NCBI GenBank assembly: GCA_021845805.1
Contig: JAJZVD010000004.1
Span: 1-64,000 of the forward strand
Length of the DNA: 64,000 nt
Origin: Pseudomonadota bacterium
GTDB taxonomy: Bacteria > Pseudomonadota > Alphaproteobacteria > Rhodobacterales > Rhodobacteraceae
Reading direction: 5' to 3'
Each line of letters opens with the position of its first letter. Positions within the stretch are counted from its first letter, which is position 1. The translations under genes were made by a program, and so were the position numbers. Shown piece after piece: positions 27,243-35,573 of this stretch. The notes beneath the pieces are model-generated. The model had not been told where the DNA came from. It was given only the letters and a program-made list of their open reading frames with translations, and made no database searches.

Positions 27243-28541
27243 TCAGAACGCCACGACCTCTGGCCCCGCGCCGATGCCGGTCGTCAGTTGGGGGTCGAAC
27301 CAGGGGTGCCAGGGGTCGAGCACGACATGGCGCGTCAGCCCGTCCTGCCCCCGCACGCGCAACAGCACCGGCGCCGTGATCGTCATCGCCCGGAAGGCCT
27401 CGACGGCGCCGGGATCGCCGAGCGGGCGGCCGTTCACCGCCACCACGGTTTCGCCCGGCTTCAGCCGCGCCTCGGCGGCCAGCTTGCCCGCGGCCAGAGC
27501 GGTGATCTGCCCGCCGTCGTCCAGCGTCAGCCCCAGCGCCGCCACCGGGTAGCTTGCGGGGCGCGCCGGGGCGGCGCTGGGCGGGTGGCGCACCGGGGCG
27601 CCAAGGTCGAGGGCAAGCGTCATCTTCTGCCCGGCGCGGCGGATGTCGAACACCGTCTCGCCCCGGCTGGCCGCCTGTTCGAGAAGGAAGGCGATGTCGC
27701 CCGGATGGGTCACCTTCTGATGGTCGATCCGGGTCAGGATGTCGCCGGGCAGAAGCCCCGCGGTGGCGGCGCGGCCGCCCGCGGTCACGTCATCGACCAG
27801 CACGCCCGCCTTGGCCACATGCAGCGCGGCGGCGATTTCGCCATCGACCGGGCGGACGCGCATCCCCACCATCGCCACCGGCTGCAGGGTACCCGCCAGC
27901 AACTGCGGCACGATGCGCTGCAGATCCTCGACCGAGATCGCGAAGGACAGGCCGATGAAGTTTGGCGCGCCATCCACGATCTGGCTGTTCATCCCCAGAA
28001 CCCGGCCCTGATGGTCCACCAGCGGCCCGCCGGAATTTCCGTTGTTCACCGCCGCGTCATGCTGCACCAGCCGGATCGGGACGGCGGGGTCAAGCTGGCG
28101 CGGGCGGGCGGAGGCCATGCCGCGGGTCACGGTGAACTCGACCCCCAGCGGCGCACCGACGGCATAGACGGTCTGGCCCAGCTCGGCCGGCGCGGGGGCG
28201 GGGGAAAGCCCGTGCCCCTCGCCGCCCGGGATGGCCAGCACCGCCACGTCACGGGCGGGATCGCGCGCCAGCACGCGGGCGGTCTGCTCGTGGCCGTCGT
28301 CGAAGGTCACCTCGACCTCGTCCTCGCCGGCCACGACATGGGCGCAGGTCACCGCGACATGCCCGTCGCCCCAGAGAAAGGCCGAACCGAGGAACGTGCC
28401 CGTTTCGTCGGTGGAATGCACCACCAGCGTTGCCGCGATCGCATGTTCCAGCCCCGGCGGCGCCTCGGCCCGGGCAGTTGCCCCGAACAGGAGGGCAGCC
28501 GCACAGGCCGCCGCCCCGATCATCCGGTTCCCGATGCGCAT
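27243..28541 (-). CDS. Trypsin-like serine protease with two PDZ-like domains (DegP/HtrA type)
   Basis: This 432-residue exported protease begins with a signal peptide ending ATARA (about residue 25). The chymotrypsin-fold domain has the catalytic triad: His in CAHVVAG (about 67), Asp in DPARDVAVL (about 98) and Ser in NNGNSGGPLV (about 172). A PDZ domain follows (about 225-310, GVLVDDVTAGGRAATAGLLPGDIL) and a second, weaker PDZ-like domain (about 330-400, GQITALAAGKLAAEARLKPGETV). This is DegP-like architecture for envelope quality control. It is alone and convergent with hypE, so a role in hydrogenase processing is not implied. Confidence 0.88.
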   Translation of the reverse strand: MRIGNRMIGAAACAAALLFGATARAEAPPGLEHAIAATLVVHSTDETGTFLGSAFLWGDGHVAVTCAHVVAGEDEVEVTFDDGHEQTARVLARDPARDVAVLAIPGGEGHGLSPAPAPAELGQTVYAVGAPLGVEFTVTRGMASARPRQLDPAVPIRLVQHDAAVNNGNSGGPLVDHQGRVLGMNSQIVDGAPNFIGLSFAISVEDLQRIVPQLLAGTLQPVAMVGMRVRPVDGEIAAALHVAKAGVLVDDVTAGGRAATAGLLPGDILTRIDHQKVTHPGDIAFLLEQAASRGETVFDIRRAGQKMTLALDLGAPVRHPPSAAPARPASYPVAALGLTLDDGGQITALAAGKLAAEARLKPGETVVAVNGRPLGDPGAVEAFRAMTITAPVLLRVRGQDGLTRHVVLDPWHPWFDPQLTTGIGAGPEVVAF

Positions 28542-28610
28542 GCCCGCCTCCGTTGCACTCTTGCGCCCAGAGATATGCCTCTGACGCGAAAGGCAACCGG
28601 CGGCGCGGGA

Positions 28611-29615
28611 TCAGCCGGTCACTTCGGCGAGTTTGACCGTTCGGCCCTCGGCCACCGACCTCAGTGCCGCTTCCGCAAGCGCAAGTGCGGCCAGCCCGTC
28701 TTCGCCAGAGGGGCTGACAGGCGCCTTGCCCGCCGCCGCCGCGATAAAGGCCGCGATCTCGGCGGCATAGGCATCGGTGTAGCGGGTCATGAAGAAATCG
28801 TGCAGCGGCGGGCGGGTGTAGCCCTGCGACGAGGCGATCTCGATCGACACCGGGCGCTGGTTTTCGGCCGACACGAGACCGTTGGAGCCGTGCACCTCGA
28901 TCCGCTGATCGTAGCCATAGGTCGCGCGGCGCGAATTCGAGATCATCGCCTGCTTGCCGCTGGCGGTCTTCAGCATCACCTGCACCGAATCGAAATCACC
29001 CGCCTTGCCGATCGCCGGATCGACCAGCACCGAGGCCATGGCCGAGACCTCGGCCACCTCTTCGCCCAGCAGGAAACGCGCCATGTCAAAATCATGGATC
29101 GTCATGTCGCGGAAGATCCCGCCCGAACGGCCGATGTAGTCGATTGGCGGCGCGCCAGGGTCGCGGCTGGTGATCGTCACCATCTCGACCGTGCCGATGG
29201 CGCCCTTGTCGATCTCGGCCCGGACGGCGGCGAAATGCGGATCGAAGCGGCGGTTGAAGCCGACCATCAGCGTGGCCTTCGTCTCGCGCACCACCTTCAG
29301 GCAGGCCGTCACGCGCGCAAGGCTCAGGTCGATCGGCTTTTCGCAGAAGATCGCCTTGCCCGCGCGGGCGAACCGCTCGATCAGGTCGGCGTGGGTGTCG
29401 GTGGGGGTGCAGATCACCACCGCGTCGATGTCGCGGTCGGCCTCGATCGCCTCGATCGTGCGGATCTCGCAGGCATACTGGTCGGCAATGACCTGCGCCG
29501 CGGCGGGAACGGCATCGGCCACGGCCACCAGCCGGGCGCCGGGGGTGGCGGTGATCGCCTTGGCGTGGACCTTGCCGATACGGCCTGCGCCCAGAAGTCC
29601 GAACCTGAGTGTCAT
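28611..29615 (-). CDS. Gfo/Idh/MocA dehydrogenase, inositol 2-dehydrogenase-like
   Basis: This 334-residue NAD(P)-dependent oxidoreductase has the Rossmann loop FGLLGAGRIG (5-14), the catalytic EKP (92-94) and the second catalytic region RDMTIHDFDMARFL (about 171-184) with the Asp and His that act on inositol hydroxyls. It fits IolG, which oxidises myo-inositol to 2-keto-inositol, and also the related MocA of rhizopine catabolism. GAGGA precedes the ATG. It ends a minus-strand block with a sugar ABC transporter, an SDR and a TIM-barrel protein, so its substrate is probably what the transporter imports. Confidence 0.88.
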   Translation of the reverse strand: MTLRFGLLGAGRIGKVHAKAITATPGARLVAVADAVPAAAQVIADQYACEIRTIEAIEADRDIDAVVICTPTDTHADLIERFARAGKAIFCEKPIDLSLARVTACLKVVRETKATLMVGFNRRFDPHFAAVRAEIDKGAIGTVEMVTITSRDPGAPPIDYIGRSGGIFRDMTIHDFDMARFLLGEEVAEVSAMASVLVDPAIGKAGDFDSVQVMLKTASGKQAMISNSRRATYGYDQRIEVHGSNGLVSAENQRPVSIEIASSQGYTRPPLHDFFMTRYTDAYAAEIAAFIAAAAGKAPVSPSGEDGLAALALAEAALRSVAEGRTVKLAEVTG

Positions 29616-29663
29616 GTCATCCTCGAGATTGGCCGGCCGGTGCCGGCATGGGGGGTGTGGCGC

Positions 29664-30452
29664 CTATTCGGGATAGGCGCCAGTCACATTCTGGTCGAAG
29701 TCGATCAGCGCGCCGGTCATCACGCCCGACCGCGGACCAAGCAGATAGGCGGCAAGCCCGGCCACATGGGCGGGCTTGACCAGCATGCCGAAGGGTTGGC
29801 GCGCCTCGGCGGCGGCCAGCCAGCCGTCCTCGGCACCGTGATACCTGCGCTGCGTCTCGTCCTCGCCCGGCGTGTCCATCCAGCCGCAGTTGATCGCGTT
29901 GACCCGGATGCGGTTGCCCCGCAGCGCCTGGGCCGCGTTCTTCGTCACATTGGCCAGCGCGGCCTTCGAGGCGGAATAGGGCGACAGGAACGATTGCCCG
30001 CAATGGACCACCATCGACAGGATGTTCACCGCCGCCGCCGGATACCCGCCGGCCACCGCCATCTGCGCAAGCCGTTGCAGGGCGAAATAGGGGCCCTTCG
30101 CGTTCACCGCCATCACCCGGTCCCAGGCGTCCGGCGTGGTATCGAGGATCGAGCCCCGGTCGGTCGCCGCCGCGGCGTTGCACAGCGCCGTCACCGGCCC
30201 CAGCCGCGCGGCCGCGCGGTCGATCAGCGCCATCGCCTCTTCGGCGTTGGCCATGTCGCAGGGCAGAAAGCGCACGTCGGCCCCGGTTTCGCGCAGTTGG
30301 CGGGCGGCGGCCTCGCCCTTTTCCACGCCGCGACCCGCGATCACCAGCTTGCGGCAGCCCTCGGCGATCAGCGCCTCGGCGATGGCGCGGCCCATCCCCT
30401 GGCTGCCGCCGGTGACCACCGCCACGGTCTGGCTGTGTGGCAGATCACGCAT
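29664..30452 (-). CDS. Short-chain dehydrogenase/reductase
   Basis: This is a 262-residue classical SDR. The cofactor loop TGGSQGMGRAIAE (14-26), the NNAG-equivalent LCNAAAATDRG (about 89-99), the catalytic Ser in NILSMVVH and the Tyr-x3-Lys in SPYSASKAAL (about 155-164) are all present. It likely oxidises or reduces a cyclitol or sugar hydroxyl. Its ATG lies 8 bases inside the ABC ATPase gene, and iolG-like starts about 48 bases downstream, so it is in the transporter operon. Confidence 0.88.
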   Translation of the reverse strand: MRDLPHSQTVAVVTGGSQGMGRAIAEALIAEGCRKLVIAGRGVEKGEAAARQLRETGADVRFLPCDMANAEEAMALIDRAAARLGPVTALCNAAAATDRGSILDTTPDAWDRVMAVNAKGPYFALQRLAQMAVAGGYPAAAVNILSMVVHCGQSFLSPYSASKAALANVTKNAAQALRGNRIRVNAINCGWMDTPGEDETQRRYHGAEDGWLAAAEARQPFGMLVKPAHVAGLAAYLLGPRSGVMTGALIDFDQNVTGAYPE

Positions 30453-31212
30453 AGGCCCCCGCCTCGGCCCCCTTCACGCCGGTGATATAGGCCACCACGT
30501 CGTTGCCGTCGGTTTCGTCCCGGCGCAGGCTGGCCACGATCCGGCCGCGGCGGAAGACCACGATCCGGTCCACCAGGTCAAACACCTGCCGCAGGTTGTG
30601 GCTGATCAGGATCAGCGGAATGCCGCGGTCCTTCAGCCCGCGGATGATGTTTTCCACCTGTGCGGTTTCCTGCACCCCCAGCGCCGCGGTGGGTTCGTCC
30701 ATGATGATCAGCTTGGACGCGAACGAGGCGGCCCGCGCGATGGCCACGCATTGCCGCTGCCCGCCCGACATGTGCCGGATGGTGTTCGACAGGTTCGGGA
30801 TCTTCACCGCCGTCCGGGTCAGCGCGTCCTGCGTCCGTTCGCGCATCGCCTTGCGGTCGAGGATCGAGAACGGCCCGAGGTTGAACCGGATCAGCTCGCG
30901 CCCCAGGAACAGGTTCGAGGGCACGTCCAGGTCATCGGCCAGCGCCAGGTTCTGGAACACCGTCTCGATGCCGTGCTCGCGCGCCTCGATGGGGCCTGCG
31001 AAGTCCACCTCGTTGCCGTCGAACCAGACCTTGCCCGCGGTGCGCTGCTCGACACCCGTGATCTGGCGCACGAAGGTGGACTTGCCCGCCCCGTTGTCGC
31101 CCACCACGGCAATATGCTCGCCCGCCTGCAGGGTGAAGTTGGCGTCTTCCAGCGCGTGCACGCCGCCATAGCGTTTCGTCAGCCCGCGCGTCTCAAGGAT
31201 GATGTCGCTCAT
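30445..31212 (-). CDS. Sugar ABC transporter ATP-binding protein, single domain (FrcA-like)
   Basis: This 255-residue ATPase has Walker A GDNGAGKST (37-45), the Q-loop FQNLAL, signature MSGGQRQ and Walker B KLIIMDEPTAALG. Most CUT2 sugar importers use a double-length ATPase with two nucleotide-binding domains; here there is only one, as in FrcA of rhizobial fructose/mannose uptake, so it must act as a homodimer. It lies between the permease and the SDR gene, overlapping the latter by 8 bases. Substrate is set by the binding protein, not by this subunit. Confidence 0.93.
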   Translation of the reverse strand: MSDIILETRGLTKRYGGVHALEDANFTLQAGEHIAVVGDNGAGKSTFVRQITGVEQRTAGKVWFDGNEVDFAGPIEAREHGIETVFQNLALADDLDVPSNLFLGRELIRFNLGPFSILDRKAMRERTQDALTRTAVKIPNLSNTIRHMSGGQRQCVAIARAASFASKLIIMDEPTAALGVQETAQVENIIRGLKDRGIPLILISHNLRQVFDLVDRIVVFRRGRIVASLRRDETDGNDVVAYITGVKGAEAGAYA

Positions 31213-31222
31213 CGTCGCCCCC

Positions 31223-32287
31223 TCAGGCCTGCCGCGCGCGGCGCTTCTGGCGGGCCACGTCGGCGATGACGGCCACCACGATGATCGCGCCCTTGATGAT
31301 CTGCTGATAGTAGGCGTCAATGCCCAGAAAGGTGAAGCCCGAGGTGATGACGCCGAAGATCAGCGCGCCCAGCACCGTGCCCACGATCGAGCCCCGCCCC
31401 CCCGAGAGCGACACGCCCCCGATCACCGCCATGGCGATGGCGTCAAGCTCGTACATCACCCCCATCCCGGCCTGTGCCGTCAGGTTCTTCGAGGTCAGAA
31501 CCAGTGCCGCCACCCCCGCCAGCGCCCCCGCGATGCTGTAGACCAGCATCAGGTGACGCTCGACCTTGATGCCCGAGATGCGCGCGGCCTCGGGGTTCGA
31601 GCCGATGGCATAGGTCCGGGTGCCATAAAGCGTGAACCGCAGCGCCAGATGGAACAGCACCGCCAGCGCCACGAAGATCAGCACCGGGTGCAGGCCCGAG
31701 CCGAAGACGGTATAGGCCTGGGTCGGAAAGGAAATCGGGTTGCCGTGGCTGTACCAGTTCGCCACCCCGCGCGCTGTCACCATCATGCCCAGCGTGGCGA
31801 TGAAGGGCGGGATCTGGGTATAGGCGATCAGGGCGCCGTTGATCATCCCGGCAATCGCCCCGCAGGCCACCGCCACCAGCGCGGGCACGATGGCGGGCAG
31901 GTCCATCAGTTCGGGGCCGAAGATGGCCTTGGGATTGGGATTGCCGTTGACCATCGCGACCTGGGCGAAGCTCATCGCGATCATGGCTGTCGCGCCGACG
32001 ACCGACCCCGACGACAGGTCGATGCCGCCGGTGATGATCACCTGCGTCACGCCCACCGCGATGATCCCCGTGATCGCGACCTGGCCGATGATGATGCTCA
32101 GCCGCTGGCTGTTCCACAGGAAGCTCTGGGCGGCGATGTCGGATCGCCACATCGGCTGGAGCCATCCCAGCACCTCGAAGATCAGCGCGATGACCACCAG
32201 CCCGATCAGCACGTTGATTTCCGCCGGCCACTGCCGCCGCCGCCGCGGCCCTGCCGCCGGGGCTGCCGTTCCGCTCAATTCCGCCAT
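31223..32287 (-). CDS. Sugar ABC transporter permease (RbsC/FrcC type)
   Basis: This 354-residue permease has about ten membrane helices, beginning after a basic N-terminus (RRRRQW). Family signatures include ITGGIDLSSGSVVGATAMIA (about 85-104), PPFIATLGMMVTARG and LDAIAMAVIGGVSLSGGRGSIVGT, the conserved coupling region of CUT2 permeases. It works with the downstream ATPase and the upstream binding protein; an 87-base gap with a perfect palindrome separates it from the binding protein gene. Confidence 0.93.
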   Translation of the reverse strand: MAELSGTAAPAAGPRRRRQWPAEINVLIGLVVIALIFEVLGWLQPMWRSDIAAQSFLWNSQRLSIIIGQVAITGIIAVGVTQVIITGGIDLSSGSVVGATAMIAMSFAQVAMVNGNPNPKAIFGPELMDLPAIVPALVAVACGAIAGMINGALIAYTQIPPFIATLGMMVTARGVANWYSHGNPISFPTQAYTVFGSGLHPVLIFVALAVLFHLALRFTLYGTRTYAIGSNPEAARISGIKVERHLMLVYSIAGALAGVAALVLTSKNLTAQAGMGVMYELDAIAMAVIGGVSLSGGRGSIVGTVLGALIFGVITSGFTFLGIDAYYQQIIKGAIIVVAVIADVARQKRRARQA

Positions 32288-32324
32288 CTCGCGATTTCCT
32301 TCAGGTAACGCCCGCCCGCGGGCA

Positions 32325-32348
32325 GGAGAGCGGCCGCGGCCGCTCTCC
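32325..32348. promoter_or_regulatory. Perfect 24-base palindrome between binding-protein and permease genes
   Basis: GGAGAGCGGCCG is followed immediately by its exact reverse complement, so the mRNA can fold into a very stable 12-base-pair hairpin. Its place after the periplasmic-binding-protein gene and before the permease gene fits the known use of intercistronic hairpins to stabilise or attenuate mRNA, giving more binding protein than membrane subunits. Confidence 0.7.
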
Positions 32349-32374
32349 GATGGGATCTCCGTCGATCGCGGAAA

Positions 32375-33319
32375 TCAGTTCTTCTTCATGAACTTGTCCA
32401 TGTTCGCGGGGGTCACGAGCTGGAACGGAACGTAGACCTTCTTCTCGACCGGCTGCTTCTTCATCAGCTTCAGCGCGGCATCCACCGCGCCGTGGCCCTG
32501 CCCCGCGGCATCCTGGAACACCGTCGCCTTCAGGTTGCCCGCGGCCATTTCCGCCAGCGCGTCCTGCGTCGCGTCGACGCCCGCCACGATGGTCTTGGAC
32601 GGATCGACCCCGGCGGCCTTCATCGCCTGGATCGCGCCGATCGCCATCTCGTCGTTGTTGGCGATCACGGCATCGTACTTGATCCCCGAGGACAGCCAGT
32701 TGGTCATCAGGTTCTGCGCCTGGTCACGCTGCCAATTCGCGGTCTGCTCCTGCACGATCTTCATGAACGCGCATTCGGGCGTGGCGATCACGTCGTGGAT
32801 GTCCTTGGTGCGCTGCACCGCAGCCTGGTTCGACAGCTCGCCCTGCATGACCAGGATGTTGGCGCCCTTGTCCTTGCCCGCGGCCTTCAGCAGGCGGCAG
32901 ACTTCCTTGGTTTCCAGCGTTCCCGAGTCCGCCTCGTTCGAGGCCACGAAGGCCTGACCGTCGGGCAGCGTGTCGACGTTGATCGGCTGGCGGTTCACAT
33001 AGACCAGCGGGATATGCGCGGCGGCGGCGGCATCGGTGATCGCCTGGGTCGCCGAGGTGTCGACCGGGTTCACGATGATCGCATCGACCTTCGAGGCGAT
33101 GAAGTTCTTCACCTGGTCAAGCTGCTTGGCCACGTCGTTGCCCGCATCCTCGATCTGGACGTTGGTGTCGGGCAGCGTCTTGGCATAGTCCGACATGCCG
33201 TTGCGCAGCACGGTCAGGAAGTTGTCGTCGAACTTCGCCATGCTCACGCCGATGTTGGCGGCCATGGCCGAGGTCGACATCAGGGCCGCAAGGCCCGCGA
33301 CGATCAGCATCTTCTTCAT
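32375..33319 (-). CDS. Periplasmic sugar/cyclitol-binding protein of a CUT2 ABC transporter
   Basis: This 314-residue protein has a signal peptide cleaved near MSTSAMA-ANIGV (about residue 21) and a periplasmic-binding-protein type 1 fold like RbsB. Segments such as KFDDNFLTVLRNGMSDYAK, QVKNFIASKVDAIIVNPVDT and YDAVIANNDEMAIGAIQAMK are typical. The start resembles inositol- and rhizopine-binding proteins (IbpA, MocB), which is suggestive only. AGGAGAAGAC precedes the ATG at 33319. It is followed by permease, ATPase, SDR and IolG/MocA-like genes. Confidence 0.93.
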   Translation of the reverse strand: MKKMLIVAGLAALMSTSAMAANIGVSMAKFDDNFLTVLRNGMSDYAKTLPDTNVQIEDAGNDVAKQLDQVKNFIASKVDAIIVNPVDTSATQAITDAAAAAHIPLVYVNRQPINVDTLPDGQAFVASNEADSGTLETKEVCRLLKAAGKDKGANILVMQGELSNQAAVQRTKDIHDVIATPECAFMKIVQEQTANWQRDQAQNLMTNWLSSGIKYDAVIANNDEMAIGAIQAMKAAGVDPSKTIVAGVDATQDALAEMAAGNLKATVFQDAAGQGHGAVDAALKLMKKQPVEKKVYVPFQLVTPANMDKFMKKN

Positions 33320-33400
33320 TGTCTTCTCCTCCTCTGTCGGTGTCCGGCGCACCGTTCCTCCCGCCGGAGCGCCCCTCGCCGGGGCGTCGGGTCTCTCCGC

Positions 33401-34222
33401 TCAGGCCGCCATGCGGGCAACCTCGGCGCGGATGAATTCCATCGACCGCGCAAGCGCCGGCTTTACATCGCCCAGCGCATGCACCGAGGGCGCGAAGGGC
33501 TCGTAGCTGATGGGCCCCCCGTAGCCCGCATCCAGCAGCGCACGGATCTGCGCGACATTGCCCAGCCGGTCGGCGGCATCGACCAGAACGCGGTGCGCGT
33601 CGCGCATGTCCGCGACCGCGACACCGGGCTCGACGACACCGGAAACGTGAACGATTCCGGTATGTTCAGGGAAAATCCGCCCGCCACCCGCAAGGTGGTG
33701 GTGGAACGTGTCATGGACCAGCCAATAGGTGCCCGCGCCGCCCACGGCCTCAATCGCCTCGACCGCCTCGGCCTTGCTGCGCAGCGAACAGACCTCGAAG
33801 CCCAAAGGCTCGACCATCGCCTTCAGCCCATGCGCCTTCAGCATCGGCAGCAGTTCCGCCAGCGCCAGCTTCAGCGCCTTCTGGCGCACGCCGTTGCCGG
33901 TCGCCACCCCGTCGTTGCGGGGGATCAGGCTGACCGCCTCGGCCCCCGCGGCCACGGCGGTTGTCATCAGCGCCTGCGCCTCGGCGCGCCTGGCGTCGGA
34001 CCAGTCGTTGAACATCTTCACCTCGGCCAGCGCCAGGAACCGCAGCCCGCGCGCCGCCACCTGCGCCTTCACCACGGCGGGGTCGGCGCCGTCGAACAGC
34101 GGGCGGCTCAGGTCGTTGCGGAACTCCACCCCCACACAGCCAAGCCCCGCGGCCAGGTCCAGGAACGCCTCGGTTCCCAGGCGCGGCGCGGTCATGTGGT
34201 TCAGGGCAAAGGGAAGGCTCAA
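33401..34222 (-). CDS. TIM-barrel sugar isomerase/epimerase-like protein
   Basis: This protein of about 273 residues is of the xylose-isomerase-like/AP-endonuclease-2 superfamily, the same fold as IolE, IolI and MocC. It begins SLPFALNHMTAPRLGTEAFLDLA; metal-site regions include AMVEPLGFEVCSLRS (Glu), WLVHDTFHHHLAGG (Asp/His) and a late ISYEPFAP (Glu). I place the start at a TTG (34222) with GGAG six bases upstream, because the conserved N-terminus starts there; a GTG at 34234 and an ATG further in are alternatives. It is the first minus-strand gene after the LacI regulator and likely acts on a keto-cyclitol or keto-sugar. Confidence 0.82.
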   Translation of the reverse strand: MSLPFALNHMTAPRLGTEAFLDLAAGLGCVGVEFRNDLSRPLFDGADPAVVKAQVAARGLRFLALAEVKMFNDWSDARRAEAQALMTTAVAAGAEAVSLIPRNDGVATGNGVRQKALKLALAELLPMLKAHGLKAMVEPLGFEVCSLRSKAEAVEAIEAVGGAGTYWLVHDTFHHHLAGGGRIFPEHTGIVHVSGVVEPGVAVADMRDAHRVLVDAADRLGNVAQIRALLDAGYGGPISYEPFAPSVHALGDVKPALARSMEFIRAEVARMAA

Positions 34223-34266
34223 GGGGTTCTCCACGTCTCGATGCGGCTCCGCAGCCGTTCGTAGAA

Positions 34267-34294
34267 TTGATATTCCATTTATGAACCTTATCAA
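34267..34294 (-). promoter_or_regulatory. Promoter candidate for the minus-strand transporter/dehydrogenase block
   Basis: On the minus strand TTGATA (34289-34294) and TATCAA (34267-34272) are spaced by 16 bases, fitting -35 and -10 boxes, in a locally AT-rich stretch about 45 bases before the TIM-barrel start. The two hexamers are also reverse complements of each other, so the pair could double as an operator. Confidence 0.45.
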
Positions 34295-34399
34295 CTGAAA
34301 AATTCCAAACCCGCGCAAGCCCCGGAAATCCGTTCCAGATCGGCTGGTTGTGCCCGCCTCACCGGCCGGACGGGCCCGGGCCGCGCGATTCGACGCGGG

Positions 34400-35434
34400 T
34401 CAGATCGACTCGGGCAGGTGCAGATCGGGGGGCAGGAAGTGCTGTGCGGTGGCGGTGGCGGCGCCCTCTGTCGCTGCGTGCGCCATGCTTGCAAACAGCG
34501 CCCGGCAAAGCTTTTCCAGCGGCGTATCCACCACCATCGTCACGACCCCATCGGCCAGCCCGGCCCGCGAGTCGCCCGTCAGCGCCGAGACGATCAGCAC
34601 CACCTCGCCCTTGCGGCCGGATTCGCGCAGGGCGGCAATCGCCCCCTCCATCCCGCCGCCCGAAACGTAGATGCCGCGCAGGTCGGGGTGGCGGGCCAGC
34701 AGGGCAAGCGTGGCTTCGTAGGTCAGTTGCCGGGTTTCCAGGTTCACCAGCGTCTCCAGCACCTGCAACTGTGGCGCCGCCTCGCGCAGGTAGGCGCGGA
34801 ACCCGGTCTCGCGCAGCTCGTGCCCGTGCCAGCGGTGCCCACCCACGAAGATCGCCACCGGCCCCGGCCCCCGCGCGGCCAGCGCGGTCATCCAGCCCGC
34901 GGTCCGGCCGACCTTCAGGTTGTTCAGCCCCAGGTACCCAGACCGTACCCCCTGCGCGAAGTCCGACAAGAGCGAAAACACCGGCAGCCCCTGCGCGCGC
35001 AATGCCTCGACCGCCGCCGTCACCTCGGGGTGATTGACCGCCGTGGCCGCCAGCGCATCGCAGCGCCCGGCCATGGCGCGCAGCAGCCCTGCCATCTCCG
35101 ACGGCGCCTGGCTGGCCGAAAACTCCAGGATCAGCCGCCCGCGCACGCCCTGCACCTGTGCGACGGTGCGATGCAGTTCCTCGGCAAAGGCCCTGTAGAA
35201 ATCCTGCCCCTGCTTGTGCAGCACCACACCAAAGCGCACCTCGGGCAGGGCCTCCGCCGCGCCCGACAGCCGCGCGGCCGCCGGATGGCCCAGCCGCAGC
35301 GCCGCCTCCACCACCCGCGCGCGGGTGTCCGGCCGAACCGCCTCGCGCCCGTTCAGGATGCGATCGACCGTGGCCACCGACACGCCCGCCGCAGCCGCAA
35401 GCTCCGCCATGCCCGCCCGTTTTGCCATCGCCAT
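34400..35434 (-). CDS. LacI-family transcriptional regulator
   Basis: This is a 344-residue repressor. The N-terminal LacI helix-turn-helix (MAELAAAAGVSVATVDRILNG, residues 9-29) and hinge helix region are followed by a periplasmic-binding-protein-like effector domain (about 65-330). LacI members usually sense the sugar whose transporter they control, consistent with the flanking ABC operon. The start is the ATG at 35434 or 35428; neither has a strong ribosome-binding site. The gap to the divergent MocD-like gene contains several TCTGACGA-type half-sites. Confidence 0.9.
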   Translation of the reverse strand: MAMAKRAGMAELAAAAGVSVATVDRILNGREAVRPDTRARVVEAALRLGHPAAARLSGAAEALPEVRFGVVLHKQGQDFYRAFAEELHRTVAQVQGVRGRLILEFSASQAPSEMAGLLRAMAGRCDALAATAVNHPEVTAAVEALRAQGLPVFSLLSDFAQGVRSGYLGLNNLKVGRTAGWMTALAARGPGPVAIFVGGHRWHGHELRETGFRAYLREAAPQLQVLETLVNLETRQLTYEATLALLARHPDLRGIYVSGGGMEGAIAALRESGRKGEVVLIVSALTGDSRAGLADGVVTMVVDTPLEKLCRALFASMAHAATEGAATATAQHFLPPDLHLPESI

Positions 35435-35439
35435 CGCGC

Positions 35440-35488
35440 CTGATGAAATCTCGTCAGATCATGATCGCAGTCTGACGATGTCTGACGA
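35440..35488. promoter_or_regulatory. Operator cluster between the LacI gene and the mocD-like gene
   Basis: An imperfect dyad CTGATGAAAT-CTCGTCAG (35440-35457) overlaps the first of three copies of one 8-base unit: TCGTCAGA at 35451-35458, and TCTGACGA at 35471-35478 and 35481-35488. The first and second are inverted with a 12-base spacer; the second and third are direct repeats 10 bases apart, one helical turn. This arrangement fits cooperative LacI binding controlling both divergent genes. Confidence 0.6.
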
Positions 35489-35573
35489 GAATATCCAGTC
35501 CATCTGTTCCCGAAATGGAACGGATCTTCTATCCTTCCCCATGCCCGGCGCCGGCCGCCGGCTGGGAGGACCG

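Noticed and set aside
27288-30485. About 1,065-codon open frame antisense to the protease, dehydrogenase and SDR genes
   Set aside because: It crosses several genes and intergenic gaps on the other strand and encodes shadow-type sequence without motifs.
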